A DNA stretch of 64,000 bases from Salinilacustrithrix flava (GCA_024128875.1 JAMYFF010000009.1:180547-244546), one strand, 5' to 3'. Counted from the first letter of the stretch, positions 34,533-43,815 are shown. Translations and numbers: made by a program. Notes: generated from the letters alone by a model not told the origin.

Positions 34533-35582
34533 ATGCGCAGCCCCAAAGACTTCTTCGCTCCCCTGGCCATCGGCGCCCCGGCACCCCTGCGTGAGGTCCC
34601 GTTCCGGCCCTCGCGCAACATCCACTTCTTCCCGCCGGCGAACGAGAAGATGCGGTCGAAGGTGCCCGACATGGTCGCCACCTGCGACGTGCTGCTCGGC
34701 AACCTCGAGGACGCCGTGCCCGCCTCCGACAAGGAGGCGGCTCGCGCCGGCCTGATCGAGGTCGGCCAGTCCGTCGACTTCGGCGACACCCAGTTCTGGA
34801 CCCGGGTCAACAGCCTCGACTCCCCATGGGGCCTCGACGACCTGCTCGAGATCGTGCCCGCCATCGGCGACAAGCTCGACGTCGTCATGATCCCCAAGGT
34901 CGAGGGTCCCGAGGACATCCACTACGTGGACCGCCTCCTGGCCCAGCTGGAGGCGAAGGCAGACCTCACCGAACCGCTGCTCATCCACGCCATCCTCGAG
35001 ACCGCCCGCGGCGTCGCCAACGTCGAGGAGATCTGCGCAGCCTCGCCCCGCATGCAGGGCCTGTCGCTCGGTCCGGCCGACCTCGCCGCCAACCGGCGCA
35101 TGAAGACCACCCGCGTCGGCGGCGGCCACCCCGGGTACCTGGTCCGCACCGACCCCACCGGCGACGACCTCGAGGCCGGTCGCACCACCTACCAGCAGGA
35201 CCTGTGGCACTACACGGTGGCTCGGATGGTCGACGCCTGCGCCTCGAACGGCATCTACGCCTACTACGGGCCCTTCGGCGACATCCGTGACACGGTCGGC
35301 TGCGAGGACCAGTTCCGCAACGCCTACCTGCTCGGCTGCGTCGGCGCCTGGTCGCTGCACCCGGTGCAGATCGACATCGCCAAGAAGGTGTTCTCCCCGC
35401 CGGTCGACGACGTGGTGCACGCCAAGCGCGTCGTGGAGGCCATGGGCGACGGCACCGGTGCGGTGATGCTCGACGGGAAGATGGAGGACGACGCCTCGGT
35501 GAAGCAGTGCCTCGTCGTGCTCGACCTGGCCACCCAGCTCGCCGAGCGCGATCCCGAGCTCAAGGAGGCCTACGGACTGTGA
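34533..35582 (+). CDS. HpcH/HpaI-family lyase, L-malyl-CoA/beta-methylmalyl-CoA lyase-like
   Basis: 349-aa TIM-barrel CoA lyase. [43 protein letters not shown] (metal-binding Glu) and [24 protein letters not shown] are typical of the malyl-CoA lyase branch, whose Chloroflexus member is of similar length. It would cleave or form beta-hydroxyacyl-CoA thioesters (malyl-CoA to glyoxylate and acetyl-CoA). TACGGT (34519-34524) is 8 nt before ATG 34533. Overlaps the CitE-like gene by GTGA. Confidence 0.78.
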   Translation: MRSPKDFFAPLAIGAPAPLREVPFRPSRNIHFFPPANEKMRSKVPDMVATCDVLLGNLEDAVPASDKEAARAGLIEVGQSVDFGDTQFWTRVNSLDSPWGLDDLLEIVPAIGDKLDVVMIPKVEGPEDIHYVDRLLAQLEAKADLTEPLLIHAILETARGVANVEEICAASPRMQGLSLGPADLAANRRMKTTRVGGGHPGYLVRTDPTGDDLEAGRTTYQQDLWHYTVARMVDACASNGIYAYYGPFGDIRDTVGCEDQFRNAYLLGCVGAWSLHPVQIDIAKKVFSPPVDDVVHAKRVVEAMGDGTGAVMLDGKMEDDASVKQCLVVLDLATQLAERDPELKEAYGL

Positions 35583-36466
35583 GCGCCACCGACGCGACGC
35601 TGCGGCCCCGCCGCTCCGTCCTCTACATGCCGGGCGCCAACGAGCGGGCGCTCGAGAAGGCCAAGGGGCTCACCGCCGACGCGCTCATCCTCGACCTCGA
35701 GGACGCCGTCGCACCCGACGCCAAGGCCGAGGCCCGCGACCGCGTGTGCGCCGCCGCCTCGTCCGGTGAGTACGGCATGCGCGAGATCGCCATCCGCGCC
35801 AACGGCCTCGACACGCAGTGGCACGCCGACGACGTCGCCGCCATCGCCCAGGCCGGCCCCGACGCCATCGTCATCCCCAAGATCAACTCGGTCAAGGACG
35901 TGCGCGCCATCGAGGCCGCGCTCGAGTCCGGCGGCGCACCGGAGAGGACCAAGATCTGGGCGATGGTCGAGACGCCGATCGCCATGCTGCACGCCGAGGA
36001 GATCGCCGGCTGCTCCGAGCGCCTGACCGTGCTGGTCATGGGCACGAACGACCTGGCCAAGGAGCTGCACGCCCAGCACATCCCCGGCCGCCAACCGCTG
36101 CTCACCGGCCTCGGCCTGTGCCTGCTCGCCGCTCGGGCGACCGGCAAGGTCATCCTCGACGGCGTCTACAACGCCATCGGTGATGAGGAGGGCTTCCTCG
36201 CCGAGTGCCGCCAGGGCAAGGTCATGGGCTTCGACGGCAAGACCCTCATCCACCCGAGCCAGCTCGACCCGTGCAACGAGGTCTTCGCCCCGTCCGAGGA
36301 CGAGGTCGCCTCCGCACGCGAGATCATCACCGCCTTCGAGGAGGCCGAGCGAGAGGGCCGCGGCGTGGTCACGGTGAACGGCCGGATGATCGAGAACCTC
36401 CACGTCGATCAGGCCCGCCAGACCCTGGCCCAGGCCGAGGCGATCGCCGCGCTGCAGCAGAGCTGA
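35579..36466 (+). CDS. CitE-like CoA lyase/thioesterase
   Basis: 295 aa, second HpcH/HpaI family member. [60 protein letters not shown] and [14 protein letters not shown] are the standard motifs, and [13 protein letters not shown] the C-terminal signature. Paired with the upstream malyl-CoA-lyase-like gene, it recalls Rhodobacter Mcl1/Mcl2, where the second enzyme is a malyl-CoA thioesterase; a citramalyl-CoA lyase is also possible. GTG 35579 is coupled to the preceding stop. Confidence 0.8.
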   Translation: MSATDATLRPRRSVLYMPGANERALEKAKGLTADALILDLEDAVAPDAKAEARDRVCAAASSGEYGMREIAIRANGLDTQWHADDVAAIAQAGPDAIVIPKINSVKDVRAIEAALESGGAPERTKIWAMVETPIAMLHAEEIAGCSERLTVLVMGTNDLAKELHAQHIPGRQPLLTGLGLCLLAARATGKVILDGVYNAIGDEEGFLAECRQGKVMGFDGKTLIHPSQLDPCNEVFAPSEDEVASAREIITAFEEAEREGRGVVTVNGRMIENLHVDQARQTLAQAEAIAALQQS

Positions 36467-36467
36467 G

Positions 36468-36501
36468 GTTCTGGCAGCGACCACGGAACGGTTCTGGCAG
36501 C
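36468..36501. repeat. Degenerate copy of the palindromic element
   Basis: Starts 2 nt after the CitE-like stop. GGTTCTGGCAGC occurs twice (36468-36479 and 36490-36501) around GACCACGGAAC. Bases 36471-36490 match the right arm of the 1673-1722 palindrome at 19 of 20 positions, but here no complementary left arm is present. Confidence 0.55.
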
Positions 36502-36508
36502 CGCCTCG

Positions 36509-37693
36509 TCACACCGGCAGGCGGATCCGGATGCTCGTCCCCTCCCCGGGGGCGGTCTCCACGGACAGCTCGCCGTCGAGCTCGGCCACCATCGCCGTGA
36601 CCATGCTCAGCCCGAGGCCGAGACCGGCCACGGTCGTGGGGTTGCGGACCGAGCGCGAGAACGCCTCGCCCCGGCGGTCGAGCACGTCGTCGGGCAGGCC
36701 CGGCCCGGCGTCGCGCACCTCGAGCACGCCCTCCCCCGCCACCACCTCGGCCTCGCCGGCGTAGAGGAGCGCGTTCTCGACCAGCGCCCCCAGCGCGATC
36801 CGCACGAGACGGCCGTCGGTCGTCCACTCGAGGGCCGGATCGCAGCGGACGGTGACGAGCGACGGGTTCTCGCTCGCCTCCACCACCGCCTCGATCAGCT
36901 CACGCACCCGGACCGGACGGTGGACGGCCCTGACCTCGCCGGCGCCGAGCTCGCTCATCACGATGAGCTCCTCGATGAGGCGACCGAGCCGCCCGAGGGC
37001 CGACTCCGCCCGGTCGAGCAGCCCATCGGGGTCGGCGAGGTCCGGGTGGAGGTCGCGGTGCATGTGCAGCATGCCGGCCGCGATGGTCAACGGCGTGCGC
37101 AGCTCGTGGCTCACCAGGTTGATGAAGCCGTGCTTGAGTGCGTCCACCCGGTCCCGCTCGTGGGACTGGCGCGCGGACTCGATCGCCGTTGCGGTCTGGG
37201 CGGCGAGGCCCTCGAGCAGCATGACGTCGACGTCGTCGAAGGCGTCCGCCTCGGCGCTGTCGACCTGGAGCAGCCCGATGGGACGTCCCAGGCAGACGAG
37301 CGGCACGGCGAGGAAGCTGACCATGCCGGCGTTGGACCCGGCTCGCCGCACCTCGGGGTCGACCCGCTCGTCGACATCCAGGTCGGGGACGTAGATGGTC
37401 TCGCCGGTGGCCACGACCCGGCCCCCGATGCCGGAGCCGATCGGCAGCCGGACGTCGAGCACCTCGGGCGACACCGGCGGGTCGGACGCGGCGATGCCCA
37501 CCGTGCCGCGCTCGACGAGGCTGACGCTGCCGCCCCGGAAGTCGACCAGCTCGCGCATGGCGGCGAGCACCGCCTTGAGCGTGGTGTCGAGCTCGAGGGT
37601 GGGCCCCAGCCGGTGGCTCACGCTGGCGAGGAGTCGCTGCGCCTCGGCGATGCGGACGAGTCGGGCCTCGGCCCCGCCCGATGGGCCGGTCAT
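36509..37693 (-). CDS. Soluble sensor histidine kinase with GAF domain (orphan)
   Basis: 394 aa, no transmembrane helix. A GAF domain spans about residues 25-185, followed by HisKA ([16 protein letters not shown], phospho-His) and HATPase_c with [11 protein letters not shown] in place of the canonical N box, DAGPGLPDD and [12 protein letters not shown] 37693 follows TACAGT by 6 nt on the minus strand. No response regulator is adjacent, so the partner is unknown. Confidence 0.87.
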   Translation of the reverse strand: MTGPSGGAEARLVRIAEAQRLLASVSHRLGPTLELDTTLKAVLAAMRELVDFRGGSVSLVERGTVGIAASDPPVSPEVLDVRLPIGSGIGGRVVATGETIYVPDLDVDERVDPEVRRAGSNAGMVSFLAVPLVCLGRPIGLLQVDSAEADAFDDVDVMLLEGLAAQTATAIESARQSHERDRVDALKHGFINLVSHELRTPLTIAAGMLHMHRDLHPDLADPDGLLDRAESALGRLGRLIEELIVMSELGAGEVRAVHRPVRVRELIEAVVEASENPSLVTVRCDPALEWTTDGRLVRIALGALVENALLYAGEAEVVAGEGVLEVRDAGPGLPDDVLDRRGEAFSRSVRNPTTVAGLGLGLSMVTAMVAELDGELSVETAPGEGTSIRIRLPV

Positions 37694-37756
37694 GGCGAGA
37701 CTGTACCGGCATGTGCCGCCGGCGGTGCCAGATCCCGGCGCCGGTACCCTCCGACC
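37694..37756. promoter_or_regulatory. Divergent leaderless promoters, histidine kinase / DsbA-like gene
   Basis: Minus strand: TACAGT (37705-37700), 6 nt before ATG 37693. Plus strand: TACCCT (37745-37750), 6 nt before ATG 37757. No Shine-Dalgarno fits in either gap. Confidence 0.5.
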
Positions 37757-38473
37757 ATGGCCGCGCCGACCGCCCCGACCGCCGTCGACTTCCACTTCGA
37801 CGTCATGTGCCCGTTCGCATACCAGACCTCACGGTGGATCCGGGCCGTGCGGGACCAGACCGACCTGGACATCACGTGGCGCTTCTTCTCCCTCGAGGAG
37901 ATCAACCGTGCCGAGGGCAAGAAGCACCCGTGGGAGCGGGAGTGGTCCTACGGGTGGTCGATGATGCGCATCGGCGCCCTGCTTCGCCGACGGGACATGG
38001 CCGAGCTCGATGCCTGGTACGAGCGGGCGGGGCGAGCCCTGCACGAGGAGGGCCACAAGCCCCACGATCCCGACGTCGCCCGCCACCTGCTCGCCGAGAT
38101 CGGCCTCGACCCGGGCCTGGTCGACGAGGCCATCGCCGACCCGACCACCCACGACGAGGTCCGCACCGAGCACGACAAGGTCGTCGCCGCCGGCGGCTAC
38201 GGGGTGCCGACGCTGTTCTTCCCCGACGGCCAGTGCGTCTTCGGGCCCGTCATCATCGATCCGCCCACCGAGGGCGACGCCGTGCTGCGCCTCTGGCACG
38301 CCGTCACCGCGTGGCTGGAGTTCCCCCACCTGTACGAGCTGCAGCGCCCCAAGACCGAGGCCGACGGCCGCTTCATCGCCCAGACCTTCAAGCCCTACCT
38401 CGAGGCCCGCGACTGGGTGAGCATCGACCGGGGCAAGGTCGTCGACCTCGACCGGATGGCCACCCCCGACTGA
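37757..38473 (+). CDS. DsbA-family thioredoxin-fold protein (Rv2466c-related paralogue)
   Basis: 238 aa. [17 protein letters not shown] places a single Cys where dithiol members have CPWC, so it is CPFA type. The helical insert ([15 protein letters not shown] ...), [10 protein letters not shown] cis-Pro loop and FGPVI ... [12 protein letters not shown]-terminal region parallel the Rv2466c-like gene at 53151, making the two paralogues. Mycothiol- or glutathione-dependent reduction or isomerisation is plausible. A hairpin begins within its stop codon. Confidence 0.8.
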   Translation: MAAPTAPTAVDFHFDVMCPFAYQTSRWIRAVRDQTDLDITWRFFSLEEINRAEGKKHPWEREWSYGWSMMRIGALLRRRDMAELDAWYERAGRALHEEGHKPHDPDVARHLLAEIGLDPGLVDEAIADPTTHDEVRTEHDKVVAAGGYGVPTLFFPDGQCVFGPVIIDPPTEGDAVLRLWHAVTAWLEFPHLYELQRPKTEADGRFIAQTFKPYLEARDWVSIDRGKVVDLDRMATPD

Positions 38474-38520
38474 GATCTCGTCGATCCGAACCACCGGTGG
38501 TGACGGATCAACGAGATTTC
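38472..38520. terminator. Long hairpin between convergent genes
   Basis: GAGATCTCGTCGATCCG pairs with CGGATCAACGAGATTTC around CCACCGGTGG, with one mismatch and a small internal asymmetry. It begins on the DsbA-like stop codon and ends 12 nt before the stop of the convergent glycosylase gene. Similar in size (49 nt) to the palindrome family but with unrelated ends. Confidence 0.6.
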
Positions 38521-38531
38521 CCTGTTCGGGG

Positions 38532-39419
38532 TCAGCGACGACGGCGGGGGTGCTGGCAGCGGCGGCACCACCGGGCCCGGCGGCCGCCGACGACGGCCGA
38601 GCTGGTCGGCGTGTCGCAGGCCGCGCAGGTGGCCCGGGCATGCACCTGCAGCTGCGCCGCGTAGGTGCCGGGACGGCCCCACAGGTCGACCCACCCCTCG
38701 TCCTCGAGGGTGACCCCGCCGACGGCGATCGAGTCGACGGCGATGGCTCGAGCTGCGACCAGGATCCGCTCCCACGCGGAGGTGGCCAGCTCGCCCGCGG
38801 GCGCGGTCGGGTCGATGCCAGCCCGGTGGAGGGCCTCGTCGGCCAGGTACGACCCGATGCCGGCCACGCCCTGGGTCTGGTCGAGCAGCACGGCCTTCAC
38901 CCCGACCCGCCGTCGCGCGGCCAAGGCGTGCAGCGACGAGCCGGTCACGGCCGGATCGAACAGGTCCGGCGCCACCGGCGCGACGCCGTGGGGCAGGACC
39001 CGCAGCTCACCGAACGTCCGCGGATCCCGGAACCGCACCTCCACCGCACGTTCTGGCCTGCGGATTCCCTCACATGCGGGGGAATCGGTAGGCCAGAACG
39101 GGTCGGGGTGGGGTCCCAGTGCGAGGGTGGCGTGGACGTGGCGGTCCGGGTGCGGGGTGCCCGGTTCGGCGACGAGGAGCTGGCCGCTCATGCGCAGGTG
39201 GATGCCGAGCGCGGCGTCGGCCCCATCGAGGTCGACCACGATCCACTTGCCGTGCGAGCGGACGCGCGTCACCCGCCGGCCGACCAGCGCAGCCAGCGAC
39301 ACCGGATCGGTGTGGCGGACGGTGCGCGGGTGGGTCACCGGCAGCGCCGACAGCTCCCGGCCGGCGGCGACCTGGTGGAGCTGGGCGGCGGCGACCGCCA
39401 CCTCGGCGGCTTCGGGCAT
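38532..39419 (-). CDS. Fpg/Nei-family DNA glycosylase with in-frame palindrome insertion
   Basis: 295-aa base-excision glycosylase/AP lyase. N-terminal Pro2-Glu3 is the catalytic nucleophile pair, GKWIVVDLDG holds the conserved beta-hairpin Lys, VAGIGSYLADEALHRAGIDP is the H2TH motif and CAAC ... CRRCQ the zinc finger. Residues 107-124 (PFWPTDSPACEGIRRPER) interrupt the strand pair before VEVRFRDPRTFGEL and are encoded by a 52-bp palindrome (39049-39100). Substrate class (8-oxoG versus oxidised pyrimidine) is not certain. Confidence 0.88.
   Translation of the reverse strand: MPEAAEVAVAAAQLHQVAAGRELSALPVTHPRTVRHTDPVSLAALVGRRVTRVRSHGKWIVVDLDGADAALGIHLRMSGQLLVAEPGTPHPDRHVHATLALGPHPDPFWPTDSPACEGIRRPERAVEVRFRDPRTFGELRVLPHGVAPVAPDLFDPAVTGSSLHALAARRRVGVKAVLLDQTQGVAGIGSYLADEALHRAGIDPTAPAGELATSAWERILVAARAIAVDSIAVGGVTLEDEGWVDLWGRPGTYAAQLQVHARATCAACDTPTSSAVVGGRRARWCRRCQHPRRRR
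39049..39100. repeat. 52-bp palindrome inside the glycosylase gene (CGTTC...GAACG family)
   Basis: CGTTCTGGCCTGCGGATTCCC (39049-39069) pairs with the mirrored segment ending GGCCAGAACG (39100); 23 pairs including two wobbles, one mismatch, loop ACATGC. Same length and terminal bases as 152-203. It stays open in the gene's frame and adds 18 codons. Confidence 0.8.
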
Positions 39420-39517
39420 TACGACGGGTGCGGAGAAGTCACGTTCCTCCGCGGTCCGGGCTTGCGGCTCCGCCGCACCAAGGGCACCGTGACATGGGTC
39501 GCTTCGCTCCGGCTCGG

Positions 39518-39850
39518 TCAGCCCTCGAGGAGCTCTTCGGGCTCGATCAGGTCGCCGGCAGCGGCGAGCGCGCTGGCCAGGCCGACGGCTCGGGCGTAGA
39601 CCGCGGCGAAGTACGCCTCCGACGCCTGCTCCTGGCCGGGCAGCGGCGGCCGCCCCAGGGACCGCACGACGGCGGAGGGGTCCTGGGTGATGCGGATGTC
39701 GTCGCGGGGCTCCGGGAGGGTCTTGGGATCGCCCCAGAACTCGGCCGTCGCCTTGGCGGTGGACCGGTTGCGGCGCTTGCGGTTGCGGCGCTTGCGCCCC
39801 CCGCCGTCGCCGTTCGAGCCGTTCTGGCCGTTGGATCCGTTGGCGCTCAT
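39518..39850 (-). CDS. Small basic protein coupled to SNF2 helicase, 110 aa
   Basis: N terminus is Asn/Gly-rich followed by KRRNRKRRNR, then an acidic-helical C-terminal half (EFWGDPKTLPEPRDDIRITQDP, ASALAAAGDLIEPEELLEG). No family recognised. ATG 39850 overlaps the SNF2 helicase stop (ATGA), implying joint translation and perhaps a nucleic-acid-binding accessory role. The approximately 98 nt between its stop and the glycosylase start contain several short inverted repeats and no gene. Confidence 0.65.
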   Translation of the reverse strand: MSANGSNGQNGSNGDGGGRKRRNRKRRNRSTAKATAEFWGDPKTLPEPRDDIRITQDPSAVVRSLGRPPLPGQEQASEAYFAAVYARAVGLASALAAAGDLIEPEELLEG

Positions 39851-42800
39851 GATGCGTCCTCCGCCGTCTCGTCGTCGTCGGTGAGCAACAGGTCCGGGTC
39901 GATGCCGAGGGCGGCCTGCAGCTGCTGGGCGTCGAGGTCGCCGATGCTCGAGGACTTGGGCAGGACCAGGTCGGCGATGCGGCGCTTGCCGGCGACGACC
40001 TCCTCGACCCGCTCGTCCACGGTGCCGGGGCACACGAGGCGGTGGGCGATGACCGTGCTCTTCTGGCCGATGCGCCACACGCGGTCGCGGGCCTGGTCCT
40101 CCACGGCGGGGTTCCACCAGCGGTCGTAGAGCACGACGTGGTTGGCGGCGGTGAGGTTGAGGCCGGTGCCGCCGGCCTTGAGCGACAGCACCATGGCGCC
40201 GGGTCCGGTGCCGTTCTGGAACGTCTTGACCAGCTCGTCGCGGGCGCCGCGGCCGAGACCGCCGTGGTAGCAGGCGATCGGCAGGTCGTAGCGGTCCGTG
40301 AGGTACGTCGCGAGCTTGTCGCCCCACGTGGCGAAGTGGGTGAAGATCAGCACCCGCTCGCCGGACTCGAACACCGACTCCACGATCTCGTTGAGGCGGG
40401 TCAGCTTGCCGGAGCGACCGTCGAGCGGTTCGCCGGTGGGCCGGTAGGCCTCAGGGTGGTTGCAGATCTGCTTGAGCGCCGTGATCGCGGCGAGCACCGC
40501 GCCCTTCTTCTGCGGGGAGTCCTCGCTGCTCGTGTCGATGACGAGGCGGTCGAGCACGGCCTGGTACAGGCCGATCTGCTCCTTGGTCATGGCGCAGTGG
40601 TCGAGCTCGTCGATGCGGTCGGGCAGCTCGGCGGCGATGGCGGGCTCGGCCTTGGTGCGGCGGAACACGAGGATGCCGTTGAGGGCCTTGAGCGCGGATT
40701 CGGCGCCGTCCTTGCCCGTGCCGCTCGGTGACAGCTGGGAGATGAACTGCGCCCGCCCGCCGACGAGGCCGGGGTTGCAGTAGTCGATGATCGACCACAG
40801 ATCGCCGAGGCCGTTCTCGATCGGCGTGCCGGTGAGGGCCACGCGGCTGCGGGCCTCGATGCGGCGCAGCTGCTGGGCGGTGTCGGAGGTGGGGTTCTTG
40901 ATGGCCTGGGCCTCGTCGAGGACGACCTTGCCCCACTCGACCTTCTCCAGCGCGGCGACGTCGCGCACGGCCGTGCCGTAGGTGGTGATGACCACGTCGG
41001 CGTTCTCGACCATCTTCGGGATGCCACGGGGGCTGGTGCGGTTCTGACCGTGGTGCACGACGACCCGCAGGCGCTTGGTGAACTTGCGGGCCTCGTTGGC
41101 CCAGTTGCCCACGACGGCGGGCGGGGCGACGACGAGGGTCGGGCCCTTCTCCGCGGTGGCGGCGACGTGGGCGAGCATGGTGGGCGTCTTGCCCAGGCCC
41201 ATGTCGAGGGCGAGGCAGCCGCCGAGGCCGGCGTCGTCGAGGAAGCGCAGCCAGGCGACCGCTTCGGCCTGGTAGTGGCGCAGCTCGCCGTCGAACCCCT
41301 CCGGGGTGGCCGAGACGGTGTCCTCGGAGATCTGCGACGCGCTGCGCAACAGGTCCGCTGCCCAGCCGGCACCGGTGATCTGGATGCCGCCGGCGAGGGG
41401 CGAGCCCTCCAGACCGAGGGCCTGGCGGAGCATGTCGGCGCCGGTGAGGCGGGTCTTGTCGGCCCGCTCGGCGAGCGCAGCCGCGGCCTCGCGCAGGTCG
41501 GCCTTGTCGACCTCGACCCACTTGTCGCCCGACTTGATCAGCGGGCGGGCCTGGGTCGCGAGGCGGCGGACGTCCTCGGCGGACAGCTCGACACCGTCGA
41601 ACACCACCGACCAGCGCACGTTGGCCAGCTGCTGGGCACCGACGACGGACTCCTGGGCCTCGTCCGCGGTGAGGCGCAGGCCGGGTGCCGGCTTGCGGCG
41701 CGACAGCATGGGGACCTGCACGTCGAAGCCGGCAGCGCGGAGCACCTCGCCGGTCTGGGACATGAGCTGCCAGGCCTCCTCCTGGGAGAGGATGACCTCG
41801 CCCCGGCGGCGTCCACCGGGACGGCTCAGCTCGGGGAACAGCTTCTCGACCCGGGCCAGCTGCGCCTTCATCTCCCGGGACTTGGTGTTGGAGGCGTTGA
41901 CCATGGCGACCTCGACGGGCTCCAGCACGTCGTCGTTGCCGGGGGCCAGCACGGCGCAGTGCCAGGCGTTGCCCTCGTCGGGCGGGTCCAGCCGGACGGT
42001 GAGGGCGAGCTTGGCGGTGCCGGTGACCGGCGACGACCACTGGTCGAGGCGGCGGACGAGCTCGGCGCCGGCTCGGGTCGGGGCGTCGAAGGGCTTGCCG
42101 TCGAGGCGGGCCAGCACGGTCTCGGCCACGTCGCTGCGGGAGCGGGGGTCGGGCGGCGGCGCCGGCACCTCGAGGCGCTCGGCAGCCATCTCGCAGATCG
42201 TGCCGAGCAGGTCCGACAGCACGGACTGGGTGAAGGCCCGGCCGTCCTGGCGGTTGCCGGTGGCGGCGGCGGCCGTGGGCCGGGAGGCGGCCAGCTCGCT
42301 GATGGCCTCGGGGTCGATGAGCACCGGCTCCCAGTGCACCTCGAAGGTGGACAGGTCCTTGCCGCCGGCGTCGTCGCGCCGGCGCACCTTGCGCAGCCGG
42401 GGCACCATCCGGCCCTGGGCCGCGAGGCGCACGGCCATGGCTGCGGTGAGGCCGAGCCACGGGACCGACACGCCGACCTCGGCGTCCTCGGGCGTGCGTC
42501 GCATCGCCACGAGCCAGCCGAGCGCGGCACCGAGCGGCGCTCGGACGGTCTCGGCCTTGGATCCGTCGGGGAGCTTGACCGGTCGGTGCTCCTCCCACGG
42601 GATCGAGCCACCGCCGATCGCGGCGAGGCGGGCGCGGATGCCGGCGACGGAGTCGGACGGCGCGTCCTTGCCACCGGCCCAGGCGATGATCGAGCCGGCT
42701 TCCCAGGTCAGCTGCAGCTGGGTGGTGCCGGGCTCCACCGGCGCGGCCGGGGCGGGGGTGGGGCGACCCTTGGCCTTGCGCTGGGCGCCATCGGGGGTCA

Positions 42801-43089
42801 GCTCGTCCTCGGACGGCGGGCCGAGCAGCTCGGTCAGCACCTCGTCGATGCGGAACGCCTCGCGGTCGAAGTCCTCGATGATGGCCAGGCGCTCGGGACC
42901 GCGCACGGTGCGTCGCGTCTCCTCGATGACCCGGTCGGCCTGGTCGAGGAGGCGGTACAGGACCCGCACCCAGTCGTCCCGGAACCGGTCGAGCACAGCG
43001 CGCTGCTCGGCGGTCTCATGACCGTCCAGGTGCGCCTGCACGATGGATTCGAAGTCTCGCGGCAGGACGGCAGGTGCCTCCGGCGACAA
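39847..43089 (-). CDS. SNF2/SWI2-family DEAD-like helicase
   Basis: 1080 aa. The N-terminal ~580 residues form the SNF2-associated region of bacterial RapA-unrelated SNF2 proteins. The ATPase core holds LDMGLGKTPT (Walker A, near residue 633), DEAQAIKNP (near 725), ALTGTPIENGLGDLWSI, and the C-terminal helicase domain with AGGTGLNLTAA and DRVWRIGQ (near 1003). Members move on double-stranded DNA; cellular role here unknown. TTG 43089 is the most upstream plausible start. TATGCT about 190 nt upstream (minus strand) could be a -10. Confidence 0.9.
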   Translation of the reverse strand: MSPEAPAVLPRDFESIVQAHLDGHETAEQRAVLDRFRDDWVRVLYRLLDQADRVIEETRRTVRGPERLAIIEDFDREAFRIDEVLTELLGPPSEDELTPDGAQRKAKGRPTPAPAAPVEPGTTQLQLTWEAGSIIAWAGGKDAPSDSVAGIRARLAAIGGGSIPWEEHRPVKLPDGSKAETVRAPLGAALGWLVAMRRTPEDAEVGVSVPWLGLTAAMAVRLAAQGRMVPRLRKVRRRDDAGGKDLSTFEVHWEPVLIDPEAISELAASRPTAAAATGNRQDGRAFTQSVLSDLLGTICEMAAERLEVPAPPPDPRSRSDVAETVLARLDGKPFDAPTRAGAELVRRLDQWSSPVTGTAKLALTVRLDPPDEGNAWHCAVLAPGNDDVLEPVEVAMVNASNTKSREMKAQLARVEKLFPELSRPGGRRRGEVILSQEEAWQLMSQTGEVLRAAGFDVQVPMLSRRKPAPGLRLTADEAQESVVGAQQLANVRWSVVFDGVELSAEDVRRLATQARPLIKSGDKWVEVDKADLREAAAALAERADKTRLTGADMLRQALGLEGSPLAGGIQITGAGWAADLLRSASQISEDTVSATPEGFDGELRHYQAEAVAWLRFLDDAGLGGCLALDMGLGKTPTMLAHVAATAEKGPTLVVAPPAVVGNWANEARKFTKRLRVVVHHGQNRTSPRGIPKMVENADVVITTYGTAVRDVAALEKVEWGKVVLDEAQAIKNPTSDTAQQLRRIEARSRVALTGTPIENGLGDLWSIIDYCNPGLVGGRAQFISQLSPSGTGKDGAESALKALNGILVFRRTKAEPAIAAELPDRIDELDHCAMTKEQIGLYQAVLDRLVIDTSSEDSPQKKGAVLAAITALKQICNHPEAYRPTGEPLDGRSGKLTRLNEIVESVFESGERVLIFTHFATWGDKLATYLTDRYDLPIACYHGGLGRGARDELVKTFQNGTGPGAMVLSLKAGGTGLNLTAANHVVLYDRWWNPAVEDQARDRVWRIGQKSTVIAHRLVCPGTVDERVEEVVAGKRRIADLVLPKSSSIGDLDAQQLQAALGIDPDLLLTDDDETAEDAS

Positions 43090-43323
43090 GGTGGTGCTGG
43101 TGATCGTGCTCTCCGTTCGATGCGGGCACCGGCGACCCGCGCCGCCCCGTGCAATCCCCGCTGCAACCGCCAGACGACCCGGTGGGTCATGAGCTGTCGC
43201 GCTGGGAGGGCGACCTGCTCCGGACGTGGCGTTCGACCGGACCTGAGCCGTGCACCGAATCGGTGGACGACCAGCTCGGCCACCAGCATACCCACGGAGG
43301 CGCCCGGACGGGCACCACCACGA

Positions 43324-43803
43324 TCAGAGGTACGTCGGGAGCTCCTCCCGGATCTCCTCCGGGGTCTTCATCGGGGACCACCGGGCGACCACGGAGCCGT
43401 CCCGTCCGACCAGGAACTTCTCGAAGTTCCAGGTGATGTCGCTGCTGTCACCCTCGCCGGGCTGCTCGGCCTTGAGCAGCTGGTAGAGCTCGCACGCACC
43501 GTCGCCGTTGACCTCGATCTTGGAGAACATCGGGAAGTTGGCGTCGTACTTCGACGTCGCGAACTCGAGGATCTCCTCGTCGGAGCCGGGCTCCTGGTTG
43601 CCGAACTGGTTGCAGGGGAAGGCCAGGACGGTGAAGCCCTGGTCGGCGAAGTCTTCCTGGAGCGCACGCAGACCTGCGTACTGGGGCGTCAGCCCTCACT
43701 CACTGGCCACGTTGACGACGAGGCAGACCTGGTCGCGGAACGTGGAGAAGTCGATCTGCTCACCGGTGATCGACCGCATCTCGAGGTCGTGGAACGAAGC
43801 CAT
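43324..43803 (-). CDS. Glutathione peroxidase family selenoprotein (in-frame TGA = Sec36)
   Basis: 160 codons from ATG 43803 with one in-frame TGA at 43698-43696 (codon 36). The flanking reading is LVVNVASE-TGA-GLTPQYAGL, so the TGA is exactly at the catalytic Cys/Sec of glutathione peroxidases. The rest of the tetrad is intact: FPCNQFGNQEPG (Gln) and ITWNFEKFLV (Trp, Asn). Length 159 aa fits the family. Immediately after the TGA lies a hairpin with bacterial SECIS geometry. ATG 43803 is 6 nt after TAGGGT. A plain start search finds only the last 68 residues. Alternative: a nonsense-mutated pseudogene, which I consider unlikely. Confidence 0.85.
43664..43681 (-). promoter_or_regulatory. Bacterial SECIS hairpin of the glutathione peroxidase gene
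   Basis: On the mRNA, GUACGCAG (43681-43674) pairs with CUGCGUGC (43671-43664) around GU. The stem begins 14 nt after the UGA and the apical loop is about 23 nt from it, within the 16-37 nt expected for SelB-dependent bacterial SECIS elements. If the top pair opens, the loop is GGUC. Confidence 0.75.
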
Positions 43804-43809
43804 CTCGCC

Positions 43810-43815
43810 ACCCTA
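43810..43815 (-). promoter_or_regulatory. -10 element of the glutathione peroxidase gene
   Basis: TAGGGT on the minus strand, 6 nt before ATG 43803; supports this start and continuous expression through the TGA. Confidence 0.5.

Noticed and set aside
43324..43530. A separate 68-aa gene starting at ATG 43530
   Set aside because: It is the C-terminal half of glutathione peroxidase; homologous sequence continues in frame upstream through the TGA codon to ATG 43803.
43324..43803. Glutathione peroxidase as a simple nonsense-mutation pseudogene
   Set aside because: The only stop is exactly at the catalytic codon, all other key residues are intact, a SECIS-like hairpin follows, and a second gene shows the same design. 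Kept only as the null hypothesis.
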